From positions 181,507 to 245,506 of the forward strand of contig NZ_JACHWM010000009.1 of NCBI RefSeq assembly GCF_014191355.1: a stretch of DNA of 64,000 nt, written 5' to 3'. The position numbers and the translations under genes were made by a program. Source of the DNA: Methylobacterium sp. R2-1 (lineage in GTDB: Bacteria > Pseudomonadota > Alphaproteobacteria > Rhizobiales > Beijerinckiaceae). Under the pieces are notes generated by a model. It was not told where the DNA came from, searched no databases, and saw nothing but the letters and a program-made list of their open reading frames with translations. Of this stretch, positions 9,294-17,784 are shown piece by piece. Position 1 is the first letter of the stretch. The number at the start of each line of letters is the position of its first letter.

Positions 9294-9551
9294 ATGCTCG
9301 AAAAACGAGGATGCGAGCCGCGCCGCGGTGGCGAATTCAAAGGGTATTTAACGTTAGATGGAGGTGCAGAACGAAAGGAATGTTTGGTAGCTGAACTCAC
9401 AGAGTTGAATGCCGTTCTCCAAGTTGAACCTGATTTTTGCTTGTCGGGAGCCTTCCAGCTCGCTGTGCCGGAACTTGATATTCACAGCCTATGCCGAGTG
9501 ACCTGGATCAAGGGCCACCAACACGGCGTCGAATTCATACCGCTGGATTGA
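9294..9551 (+). CDS. Small PilZ-like domain protein
   Basis: 85 aa. The layout fits a minimal PilZ fold: an N-terminal basic stretch (RGCEPRRGGEFKGYLTL), short strands (AVLQVEPDFCLSGAFQLAVP), and the closing RVTWIKGHQHGVEFIPLD, which resembles the conserved strand ending in GVEF. PilZ domains bind cyclic di-GMP through an RxxxR and D/NxSxxG. Only the arginine-rich part is present here and the second motif is not clear, so nucleotide binding is uncertain. It stands alone between integrase relics and a stretch without genes. Start chosen at the ATG at 9294. Confidence 0.6.
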   Translation: MLEKRGCEPRRGGEFKGYLTLDGGAERKECLVAELTELNAVLQVEPDFCLSGAFQLAVPELDIHSLCRVTWIKGHQHGVEFIPLD

Positions 9552-10464
9552 TTGCTCAAGTCGCGCTCATGGCTCATATATTTGCCCCTCGGTCACCGGT
9601 TTGTTCAAGGCTGTCTGCCAGTTCCGACAGGCTAGCGCGGTTGCGAGCACATTGGTCCCCTTTCCGCGGGCCGGTGCCGCTCCGTCAATCTGCACTTCCG
9701 GTAGACCTTGGCGAGCCACTTCCGCACTGAGTGCTCTCAGATGCCGCAGCTCTCGCCCTTCGGCCCCGTGCTGGGCGGTGCAACTCTTCTCCCGTGTGCT
9801 GCCGCGCAGCCAAAGGCTGCTCGCTCGGCGTCAGAGCAGGATCAAGATTGAAGAGGTCGCACATCACTGCGCTCCTGTGAGGAGCAGCTGCGCGGACCTA
9901 TCCGCGAAGATCGCAGCGAGTGGCGTGTCGGCGGTGGCTCGATGCCGTCCCAGCGATCGGCCATGTGCCGGCGGCGATCAGCTCGCGGATACGCGCCTCC
10001 TCCGCATCGTGGAGGTTGGAACTTTAGCAGCCGATGCGTTCACCTCCGCCTGAAAACCAAGGACCTGCCCCGGTGTCCAGATGCGGGTCACAAAGGTGAG
10101 CGGGCCCATGCGCTGCTGGTTCTTCACTTCACCAGGACGCTCTCACCCTTGCGCTTCTCCTGCTGGCTCTCGCCGCCAGCCTTGCGCAGCCGGATCTCCG
10201 GCAGCCGCAAAGCGCGGTAGACCGGCTTCAAGCGCCTCGACGGCACGTAGTGCGAACACGCCGGATCGGTGAGGCTTCGGCCGAGGGCGAGATCCTTGCC
10301 GGGTGGGGCCACTGCGCGTCCTAGCCAGTGCCGATTGATGAATAATATGGACGGGGTCAAGCACGAGAACGGACGTGAGGCCACCCTAGGCTCTGCCGCG
10401 CTTCAGGAATGGAAAGATGCGCCCCGAGCGGATGGCTCGCTGCGAGGCTTTTCCATCAAATCGA
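9552..10464. other. Stretch without a recognisable gene
   Basis: Over 900 bases with no credible intact gene. A minus-strand piece near 9690-9740 reads SVRKWLAKVYRKC, which could be a decayed transposase helix-turn-helix. A minus-strand open frame at 10124-10384 has reasonable composition but no recognisable motif. Probably eroded mobile-element DNA. Confidence 0.35.
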
Positions 10465-10611
10465 TTAGCGTCCCGAGCCGCCACCGCCGCCTGAGCTTGT
10501 GTTGCCGCCCCCGGCGTTGCTCGGGTTTCCACCTCGTCCGCCGTTGTCCTGAGCCATTGCGGAACCGGCCATAAGGGCGAGCGCCACCGCCGCCGTGATG
10601 AGTTTGATCAT
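10465..10611 (-). CDS. Tiny exported Gly/Asn/Ser-rich protein
   Basis: 48 aa, start ATG at 10611 with a strong GGAGG five bases upstream. A signal peptide (MIKLITAAVALALMAGSAMA) ends before QDNGGRGG. The mature part is only about 28 residues, almost all Gly, Asn and Ser, ending GGGGGSGR. No catalytic motif is possible. It resembles in style the exported protein encoded just upstream on the same strand. Role unknown; such peptides are often stress-induced in this group (inference). Confidence 0.7.
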   Translation of the reverse strand: MIKLITAAVALALMAGSAMAQDNGGRGGNPSNAGGGNTSSGGGGGSGR

Positions 10612-10787
10612 CGTGTCCTCCATCCGCCGCCGCCTGGGGAAGCGCGGTTCGGAAGCAACGGCTGCTCGTCGCGAGTGTTCCTGACCGAACTGGAACGCTA
10701 GGAGATGGCGATAGCTGGGAGATGACTCGTAACGCGAGAGGGCCGGCGGAATGCCAGCCCTCTCAACCTCATCTATTCGTGCCTCGA

Positions 10788-11108
10788 TCAGCGACCTCCA
10801 GCCGCGCCACCTGCGCCACTGGAGCCCGCACCGGTGCCAGCGCCCATGCCGCCGCCGGAACTGCTGCCCGCAGCGCCCGGTGCTGCTGGAGACATGCCGG
10901 TCCCAGTCGTGCCGGTCGTAGTGCCCGTGGCCGAGCCCGTTGAGCGCTCCATGCTCTTCTCTGAGTTGCTCTTCACGCTACCCGGATTGTTCATGTTGCC
11001 CTCGCTGCTCCCACCGCCGGCAGCAGTCTGAGACAGAGCGGCTCCCGAAAGGGCCAAGGTCAGCGCAGCGGCAAGCGCAATTGTCTTGGTTTGCATGATA
11101 GTTTCCAT
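10788..11108 (-). CDS. Exported Gly/Ser/Thr-rich small protein
   Basis: About 106 aa from ATG 11108, or 102 from ATG 11096; a longer open frame upstream to 11252 is not needed. A signal peptide (TKTIALAAALTLALSGAALS) precedes a low-complexity mature part with SNSEKSMERSTGSATG in the middle and a Gly/Ala/Ser tail. No enzymatic motif. It is transcribed towards the tiny exported protein at 10465-10611, separated by about 176 bases. Confidence 0.7.
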   Translation of the reverse strand: METIMQTKTIALAAALTLALSGAALSQTAAGGGSSEGNMNNPGSVKSNSEKSMERSTGSATGTTTGTTGTGMSPAAPGAAGSSSGGGMGAGTGAGSSGAGGAAGGR

Positions 11109-11252
11109 CCCTGTTCGTCGTTGAGCAGGACAAACGCGGACAGACCCGGTTCGTTCAGGCCATCGCCCGAAACTCGCCAGCGAAAATGCCGGAGGGACGC
11201 AAACGGATTGGATAACGCTGCGCACCACCGTAAGGACTGAGATCTCTGCCAT

Positions 11253-11462
11253 TTAGCGAAGGGTTGGGGACTCATCTGCTTCAAGCTGACGATCTCCGCC
11301 ATCGGGGCTCCTGGGCGAAAGATGAGAGTTCAGGCGGTTGAGATGTTCGAACACGTGCTCGAGGGCTTGTGTGACGGCCTGCTCGAAGGAGCCATCGTTT
11401 TTACCTTGAGCGCTCCTGAGAGCGTTCAGCAGATCGCGATGCCTTTCAGTGTCGCTCGACAT
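11253..11462 (-). CDS. Hypothetical 69-residue charged protein
   Basis: Start ATG at 11462 with GAAGGGAAA about six bases upstream, a believable ribosome-binding site. The sequence (RHRDLLNALRSAQGKNDGSFEQAVTQ and LEHVFEHLNRLN in the first 50 residues) is helical and hydrophilic with no signal peptide. It is upstream of and on the same strand as the exported Gly/Ser-rich gene. Family not recognised. Confidence 0.5.
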   Translation of the reverse strand: MSSDTERHRDLLNALRSAQGKNDGSFEQAVTQALEHVFEHLNRLNSHLSPRSPDGGDRQLEADESPTLR

Positions 11463-12193
11463 GATGTTTCCCTTCGAGTTTCAGAGTAGGTACCGAGCCA
11501 AACCACTGCTACCGGCTCGGTTCCCAGCGAGGATAGAAGCCGCCGCGCCTCAATCCGAGGCGCACTCAAAGTCGATAAAGCCTTTTTCGCAGGTGTTTAG
11601 CACGATATCCATTGCTATGTTCAAGTATGCGCCATGCCGGCTCTCGTTCGAGAGAGAGTTGCCAGCATGTATTTCTGCAATAAATAAGCCGGACTTCCAT
11701 AGAATTATGCGCGGCGCCGATTCACAAAAATTTTCGAACGGCTCTCGGTTTATTGGCGAGCTGAGATGTCAGCCGGGCCCTTTAATGTACACGCACTTAT
11801 CGAATTAATTGCTTACGCCAAGCATAATCTGGCACCAACACTCGACCAAACACGAGTATTTACTTTCTACAACACAAAATAAAAACATTTCTTCCGGAAT
11901 TTCTTGTCGAGCGACTCGAGATAGTTCCCGGAAACGCGCGATACCTGGGGAGAGTCAGCAGCGTGTTGCCGAGAGTGAATGAACATGACTTGCCCACGGG
12001 CCTAACGACAGAACTAATTTCTTGCTCCGCAGCCTACAAGGCCAACTTAGTTGTCGAGCACGCCACCTTTGGGGCGAATACAAAACTATGAAAACTGGCA
12101 CGCAATGCCAATAGAAAGTCTAGGTTTTCAATTTTTAGAACATCAGCCCAGGTATCATTTGGAACCGATCAGACCACCTCTTTTAACCGAATT
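11463..12193. other. AT-rich stretch without a gene
   Basis: From about 11570 to 12250 the base composition falls clearly below the surrounding GC level, with runs such as AAATAAAAACATTTC. No open frame here is credible. The compositional break suggests imported DNA or a decayed element. Confidence 0.5.
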
Positions 12194-12442
12194 CTACAAT
12201 TCTATAGACACGATAACTGAATCCGCAACAAAAAACACTGACGCGTATGGGCTGGGCAATGATCGCAATGAGGTCAGCGGATCAGCTAGCGCCAATCCTT
12301 CAAACGGAAGCGGCTCCCTCTGCCATCGATCGCCCATGTACGGCCGCGCCTGCTCAATCGCCGGGCGCATATCTGCAAGGAAGTCGAAGTCAACGGTTCG
12401 GTGTTCGAGCGCCGAGGCGAATCCCATCGCCTCGGAGCTCAT
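12194..12442 (-). CDS. Orphan 82-residue protein coupled to the GGDEF-EAL gene
   Basis: The ATG at 12442 overlaps the TGA of the upstream GGDEF-EAL gene in the arrangement ATGA, a sign of translational coupling. The protein begins MSSEAMGFASALEHRTVDFDF and ends VFFVADSVIVSIEL, with a compact mixed composition and no signal peptide. Family not recognised. The overlap argues for a partner role in cyclic di-GMP signalling, but this is inference. The downstream end runs into AT-rich DNA, so a C-terminal truncation is possible. Confidence 0.5.
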   Translation of the reverse strand: MSSEAMGFASALEHRTVDFDFLADMRPAIEQARPYMGDRWQREPLPFEGLALADPLTSLRSLPSPYASVFFVADSVIVSIEL

Positions 12443-14112
12443 GCCGCTCGGCCAACTCCGCAGTGGATGATAGCCTCCATAGGAACGGCATGGATGCGGC
12501 TTTCAGGCATGCTCGATATGCCGATCTGCTCTAGCCTGGGCCCAGCTTGCAGCATTCGCATGACCTCCCCCTTTGGCATCGGCTTGCCGAACAGGTAACC
12601 CTGGCCGAAGTTGCAGCCTTGGCCAGAGAGCCAAGCGACGCTCGCATCAGTCTCGATACCCTCCGCCGTGGTCACCAAGCCCAGACTTGAACCTAGCTTG
12701 ATGATTGCGTCGACAAGTTTGGCGCGCTCCTCGCTCATTGTGATCGTGTCCACGTATGAGCGATCGATCTTGAGCTTGTCGAACTTCAACTCGCGCAGGT
12801 GGTAGAGGCTTGAGTAGCCTGTGCCGAAATCGTCGAGAGCGATACGTACCCCGAGATTCTGCAGCGAAGTCAGCGTGGTGCGCGCTGCCTCCAGATCCTG
12901 CACGAGCGCGGTTTCGGTGATTTCCACCTCCAAGCGCCGCGGTGAGAGCCCGGTCTCGGCTAGGATCGCCAGGATGCGCTGGGCGAGGTCCCGATCTTGA
13001 AACTGCTGAGGTGCGATGTTGATCGCGAGCAGCAGATGGGACGGCCAAGATCTCGCATCCAGGCAGGCCTGCCGCAGCAGATGGTAGCTGAGATCGGCGA
13101 TCATGCCAGTCTCCTCCGCGATCGGGATGAACTGGTCGGGCCCGAGTAGGCCACGGGTGGGGTGGCGCCAGCGAGCCAACACCTCGAGGCCGACGCAGTC
13201 ACGCTGCGGCAGGGACACGACCGGCTGATAGAAGGGCTCAATCGCACCGTGCTCGATGGCCTCTCGCAGTTCCGCTTCGAGGGCAGCCCGCTCGCGCAGT
13301 TCCGTGTCCATCGAATCTTCGAACACTCGATAGGTGCCGCGTCCTTCACGCTTGCCCTGGTACATGGCGAGATCCGCTGCGTGCAGAACCGTGTCGGCAT
13401 CGCTCTCGGCGGCAATCAGGGCTATGCCGATGGTCGCACCGACCTTTACCGCGCCGCCGTTCCAGGAGATTGGCGCCACGAGGCTCGTGATGACCTGTTG
13501 GGCCAGGCGCTTCAGGTTCTCAATGCCGCCCGTAAATGGAACCAGGAGGGCGAACTCGTCGCCGCCGAGGCGGGCAGCGATGCCGTTGACCGGCAGCAGA
13601 TCCTCAAGATGATCGGCAACCGCGCAGAGCACCGCGTTGCCGGCAGCGTGGCCGTAGAGGTCGTTGACGGGCTTGAAGCGGTCGAGGTCGATCAGGAGCA
13701 CAGCCGCCCGCTCGCCTCCCTCCATCCGTCCGCTCAGGCCATTCACCGCCTCGACAAAGAGACGTCGGTTGGCCAGGCCGGTGAGAGCGTCGTGGCGCGC
13801 GATCGCCTCGGCCTGCTTCGCGGCCGCATCGCGCTCCAGCATCGTTCGGCGAAGGATCAGCGATTTGCGGACAGCGGCTCCGAACAACGCGACCGCCATG
13901 CAGCCAGCCTGCATGACGAAGTCGAGCAGGCCATTGTGCAGGATGAAGGTGGTTGCGACCTCGAAAGCGCCAAGCAGGCTCCCGATCAGGAAGCAGCCAG
14001 TGCCGATCATCAGCAGGCAGAGCGTCTCGTACAGCTCACCCTGTCCCCATGAGGTACGCCGCACCCAAGCCATTTCGAGCCCATCCTGGTCAGGTTGCGG
14101 CGATAGCAGCAA
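12439..14112 (-). CDS. Membrane-anchored GGDEF-EAL protein (diguanylate cyclase/phosphodiesterase)
   Basis: 557 aa. Two hydrophobic N-terminal segments (about residues 29-85) are followed by a GGDEF domain (HDALTGLANRR, DLDRFKPVND, intact RLGGDEFALL near residue 205) and an EAL domain (signature LEVLARW in place of EALARW, then NIAPQQF, EITETALVQD, DDFGTGYSSL, KIDRSYVD, AEGIET, GCNFGQGYLFGKPM). All catalytic residues of both domains appear to be kept, so it could make or degrade cyclic di-GMP. No PAS or other sensor domain is seen beyond the membrane part. The following gene overlaps its stop codon. Confidence 0.92.
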   Translation of the reverse strand: MLLSPQPDQDGLEMAWVRRTSWGQGELYETLCLLMIGTGCFLIGSLLGAFEVATTFILHNGLLDFVMQAGCMAVALFGAAVRKSLILRRTMLERDAAAKQAEAIARHDALTGLANRRLFVEAVNGLSGRMEGGERAAVLLIDLDRFKPVNDLYGHAAGNAVLCAVADHLEDLLPVNGIAARLGGDEFALLVPFTGGIENLKRLAQQVITSLVAPISWNGGAVKVGATIGIALIAAESDADTVLHAADLAMYQGKREGRGTYRVFEDSMDTELRERAALEAELREAIEHGAIEPFYQPVVSLPQRDCVGLEVLARWRHPTRGLLGPDQFIPIAEETGMIADLSYHLLRQACLDARSWPSHLLLAINIAPQQFQDRDLAQRILAILAETGLSPRRLEVEITETALVQDLEAARTTLTSLQNLGVRIALDDFGTGYSSLYHLRELKFDKLKIDRSYVDTITMSEERAKLVDAIIKLGSSLGLVTTAEGIETDASVAWLSGQGCNFGQGYLFGKPMPKGEVMRMLQAGPRLEQIGISSMPESRIHAVPMEAIIHCGVGRAA

Positions 14113-14393
14113 GATTCTGATCGAAATCTTAAATTTACTGGCGAAATTTCTCTAGCGCGGGCGCCTTATAAGCGGCTTCAAGCAAAAGTAAGCTTGTGCG
14201 GAGTCGAATAAGATGCGGCTCGACGCAAACCCCGGATTGTATCGATGACAATAGTCGTGACTTCGCCTCAAAGCACCGTCCGAGTGGAGTAAAATGGATA
14301 TCGGGCGAATGGGCTGGTCCGCTGGTCGCGGCCAATCGGGCTTGAAGCCCACGGCTTCGATCTGCGACATAACTCCCGACATACGCTTCAAGA

Positions 14394-14915
14394 TCAAATG
14401 GGCGACGTTCTCACACAGCTCCGGTCGGTAGCGGTCCCTTCGCCAGTTTCGATCACGGACCGTGCGGCTTGCGCTCGGAGCGCATGATCAGAAGCGGCCG
14501 GCGCACTCTCCCGTTCGAGCCGGGAATGCGCCCCTCCTGCCTGTCGCCGGTTCATCTCGTCCATCCGCCGCGACTCGTCGGTATCGACCGTGCGGGCGCC
14601 GATCTGCTCCTGCGCCGGAATGAGTACGGTCTGCTCGCTGGTGTGATGGTCGAGATCAAGCTTGCGGAGGATCGGGGCCGCGATCAGGAACAGCCTCGCC
14701 CACGGGTACACCCGACGGATGGATCGGATGAAGTAGGCTGCGATGATCGGCAGGAGGTTGGTGAGGATCGGTTCGCGCAGCGACACCAAGAGCGCGACCA
14801 GCTGGTCGCCAAGGCATGATCACGGCGCTGTCGCCAACGGTAGCAACGTCGGTAGCAAAGGCAGGGGTACGACGCAGGCGAGCGCCAGCCCTGCGAGCAA
14901 GGCGACACGGGTCAT
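14394..14915 (-). pseudogene. Small membrane or secreted protein gene with an in-frame TGA
   Basis: From ATG 14915 the frame reads MTRVALLAGLALACVVPLPL, a hydrophobic leader, then meets TGA at codon 32 and continues in the same frame as GDQLVALLVSLREPILTNLL with IIAAYFIRSIRRVYPWARLF after it, ending at 14394. The matching composition on both sides of the stop indicates one gene with a nonsense mutation. The downstream part has another hydrophobic stretch and a hydrophilic tail. Family not recognised. Confidence 0.5.
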
Positions 14916-15119
14916 GAAGATGGTCCTGATGGTGAGGATGGCGGTGGACCCGGCTGACTCGGGATCACAACTTCGTCAGAAGCACGGTAGAATGTTGAGT
15001 ACCGTTCAATGACAGGGCATCAGGCTTGAGTGCTGCGCCGATCCTGTCTGGCCAGCGGATAAGACCGCTGCGCTGACCTTGTCTGGCCAGCGGTCAGCAT
15101 ATCACCCCTTATAGCCACC

Positions 15120-15911
15120 TCGCTCTGGTCACGCCTCGCTCACGCCCAGGCGCGTTCGAGCGATCGTCGTTGGCAGCGTATGCGGCAGCGGCAGGTCGGC
15201 CGGCCAGCGGAACGCGGTGAACTCCTTGCGCGGAAAGGCGGCGATACTCCACGCGTCGCCGTGAACGCCGGCCAGCAGGAAGGTCTGGCTCACATTGACG
15301 CCGACGGCGAAGCCGACATGGCCCCGTCATGACGTTTTGGCCCGCTTCTTCGTGGCGATGGCGCTGAGCACCGGCTTCTTCACCCCGACGCTCCATAGGA
15401 CGGCGCTGCGAAGCTGCCTGAGGGCTCGTGGCCGGCACGCTTCAAGATGGCGCCGACAAGCGGCAGCGCAGCATGCCACCAGGTCCTGCTTGATGCCGGA
15501 GAAACCCGCATCGGCGAAGGATTGCGCGATGCGCAGATTGTTGGCCGCGCCTGCACCCTTGCGCACGGCGAGTTCGCCCTCGGCCGGAACAAGCCAGCCG
15601 GGCTACTCGGGTGCCTCGCGCCGCTCGCCGATGTCGGCCTTCTGCGGCGCGGACTACGTCTTCGACCCGGCGATACCGCCAGGGACGAGGCCAGCCGAGC
15701 GCTGGAACGCAGTCACGGCCGAGATGGTGCGCGGCCCGGCATCGCCGTCCGCTCCTGAGGGCCCGAGGCCGTACCCGCGTGCCAAGAGAGCGCGCTGGAT
15801 CGCAGCAACGGTCATGCTGGTGTTCACCGATGGTGAGGGAAGGTGTCGGGCTCGGGCCGGGTGGGGCAGCGAGGGGGTTTCAGGCGTGACTTCGAGGTTA
15901 CAGGGCAGCAT
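15120..15911 (-). pseudogene. Broken peptidoglycan-binding / TIGR02594-like endolysin gene
   Basis: Minus-strand pieces in different frames line up as one gene: a peptidoglycan-binding domain (VAAIQRALLARGYGLGPSGA and FQRSAGLVPGGIAG), then VGAILKRAGHEPSGSFAAPS, then VKKPVLSAIATKK, then HVGFAVGVNVSQTFLLAGVH and IAAFPRKEFTAFRWP. This order is that of TIGR02594 proteins, phage-type NlpC/CHAP-like peptidases with a binding domain. Several frameshifts break it. It may be a relic of a prophage lysis gene or gene-transfer agent. Confidence 0.65.
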
Positions 15912-15958
15912 ACCGTTTTAGCCTACAAGGCTCGTCTCTGCACAAAGGACAGGCCTTC

Positions 15959-16150
15959 ATGACGAGACCCACTGCGAAGTCGGCTGCCCAGAAACCCGAC
16001 CCCGCAAAAACTCCTTCGTGGAGCGACTACGATCCGTATTTTCCGGCCAGGAAGGGCTCGTCAGGCTCACAGAGCGCTACCGTCGCCAGTGCCCTGAACC
16101 GCAGCAACAGCCCGCACTTTCCGCGGCTGTCGAGCGCCGCACGAGGCTGA
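15959..16150 (+). CDS. Possible small hypothetical protein
   Basis: 63 aa, beginning MTRPTAKSAAQKPDPAKTPS, start preceded by AAAGGACAGG. It is basic and proline-rich at the front and not recognised. Later codons are less convincing, so this may be the start of a decayed gene. Nothing else is seen between 15912 and 16375. Confidence 0.25.
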   Translation: MTRPTAKSAAQKPDPAKTPSWSDYDPYFPARKGSSGSQSATVASALNRSNSPHFPRLSSAARG

Positions 16151-16375
16151 TCAGACAGGTTCGAGGTTCGCCGCCTGCATCGGGAGCCGGGTCTTCCTAC
16201 CGGAGGCGTTCACGCCCATCGGCGTCGTGAGCTGCTGAAACTCCGGATCGCCCCACACCAATCGACTCGTAGCCTCTCGACGGACTGCGCCTCCCATTCG
16301 GCCCCCCGCGGCCATCTAATGCCGCGCGCTTGCCTGATGAGCGACCCACACCGGGAGACGGAGAGGGGGCCGAGA

Positions 16376-16891
16376 TCAGGCAGGCTCTGCGATGATGGTC
16401 CAGGGCTCGTCAAACCGATGCTCTTCAAGGTTGAGCCCGGCGCCGCCCCGGTCGATCACCCAGAAGTCCTGGGACCGGTCGAGGGGCGTGAGCACGCCGT
16501 GCCACGTACCGACGTGGTAGCAGACGCCTTGGCCCGGCGCCGTGAGGAACGCCCGCGGCCGCCCGGGCGTCCCACCCTCGTCCGGGCAGACCACGACGAC
16601 GAATGGCGCGGCGCTCACGGGCACGAAAGCCTGGGCGCCGAGCGGGTGGCGCTCGACGAGGCTCAAGTGCAGCGGCAAGGCATAGGGCTCGGCCTCGACG
16701 TAGCCGATCATCACCTGCCCGTCCCTCGCGCCGTACCCGCCCGCGATCGGTACCGGCGCGAGGTCGTGGAAGCGGCGCGCCCTGCCGCCGTTCATCGGTC
16801 GCGGCGCGACCGCAGCCTTGTCGATGACCGTGCCGAAGGGCGCGAAGGCGCCTTGCGTCAGCGGTACGATGGGAATCCGCCGGTCGCTCAT
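16376..16891 (-). CDS. allA: Ureidoglycolate lyase
   Basis: 171 aa. Splits ureidoglycolate into glyoxylate and urea, the last step of the allantoin branch. The cupin-like fold is recognised from IPIVPLTQGAFAPFGTVID at the N-terminus, RRFHDLAP, IGYVEAEPYALPLHLSLVER, the HPLGAQAFVP segment, and the C-terminal CYHVGTWHGVLTPLD with FWVIDRGG. Start ATG 16891 overlaps the TGA of the upstream aminohydrolase gene (ATGA), so the two are translationally coupled. An open frame runs further upstream but is a shadow of the neighbouring gene. Confidence 0.93.
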   Translation of the reverse strand: MSDRRIPIVPLTQGAFAPFGTVIDKAAVAPRPMNGGRARRFHDLAPVPIAGGYGARDGQVMIGYVEAEPYALPLHLSLVERHPLGAQAFVPVSAAPFVVVVCPDEGGTPGRPRAFLTAPGQGVCYHVGTWHGVLTPLDRSQDFWVIDRGGAGLNLEEHRFDEPWTIIAEPA

Positions 16892-17727
16892 CGGGCGGAC
16901 CGGAAGGGGGCGAGGGCGGCATGCCGGTTCACGTCCTTGTAGAGCAGGTAACGGAACGGGCCGGGACCGCCCGCGTAGCAGGCCTGGGGACAGAAGGCGC
17001 GCAGCCACATGAAGTCGCCGGCCTCCACCTCGACCCAGTCGCGGTTGAGCCGGTAGACCGCCTTGCCCTCCAGCACGAACAGGCCATGCTCCATCACATG
17101 CGTCTCTTCGAACGGGATCGAGGCGCCGGGTTGCAACGTGACGATGTTGACGTGCATGTCGTGGCGCACGTCCTCTGGCGAGACGAAACGGGTGGTGGCC
17201 CAGGCCCCGCCCGCGCCCGGCATCGCCCGCGGGGCGATCTCGGATTCGTGGGTGACGAGGCTCGGCGGTACCTCCATTCCGGCGACCGGCTCGTAGGCCT
17301 TGCGGATCCAGTGGAAGCGGGCGGGCTCTGGCCCGTTGCCGCGCAGGCTCCAGGCCACTTCGGGGGGCAGGTAGACGTAGCTGCCGGGACGCAGGGCCTG
17401 CGCCCGTCCTTCGAGGACGAGGCGGAGCTGGCCGCCAACCACGAACAGCACGCCCTCGGCCCGCGGATCCGGCTCCGGCCGCTCGCTGCCGCCGCCGGGG
17501 GCCACCTCCATCAGGTATTGCGCGAAAGTCTCGGAGAAACCTGAGAGCGGGCGTGACAGCATCCAGGCCCGCGTGCCCTCCCAGAATGGCAGGACGCTCG
17601 TGACGATGTCGCTCATCACGCCCTTCGGGATGACGGCGTAGGCCTCCGTGAACACGGCCCGGCCCGTCATCAGCGCAGTCTGGGGGGGCAGGCCGCCACA
17701 GGGCGGATTGTAGGGGGAAGCGGTCAT
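16888..17727 (-). CDS. allE: (S)-ureidoglycine aminohydrolase
   Basis: 279 aa double-cupin enzyme that turns ureidoglycine into ureidoglycolate and ammonia and fixes the (S) stereochemistry. Seen are PYNPPCGGLPPQTALMTGRAV at the start (split in reading), two cupin barrels (GVLFVVGGQLRLVLEGR near residue 90 and ASIPFEETHVMEHGLFVLEG near 200 with the metal-binding E and H residues), and AGDFMWLRAFCPQACYAGG. It is the upstream partner of the ureidoglycolate lyase gene and follows the urate hydroxylase gene by 57 bases, probably in one operon. Confidence 0.93.
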   Translation of the reverse strand: MTASPYNPPCGGLPPQTALMTGRAVFTEAYAVIPKGVMSDIVTSVLPFWEGTRAWMLSRPLSGFSETFAQYLMEVAPGGGSERPEPDPRAEGVLFVVGGQLRLVLEGRAQALRPGSYVYLPPEVAWSLRGNGPEPARFHWIRKAYEPVAGMEVPPSLVTHESEIAPRAMPGAGGAWATTRFVSPEDVRHDMHVNIVTLQPGASIPFEETHVMEHGLFVLEGKAVYRLNRDWVEVEAGDFMWLRAFCPQACYAGGPGPFRYLLYKDVNRHAALAPFRSAR

Positions 17728-17784
17728 TTCGGAGGGTTCCGCTGTTGCGCCGTCGGGCAGCGATCGCGCCGGGGAAAGGGGCTC

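Noticed and set aside
12051..12470. Plus-strand open frame in the AT-rich region reaching into the GGDEF-EAL gene
   Set aside because: It lacks coding character, and its right part is antisense to the coupled orphan gene.
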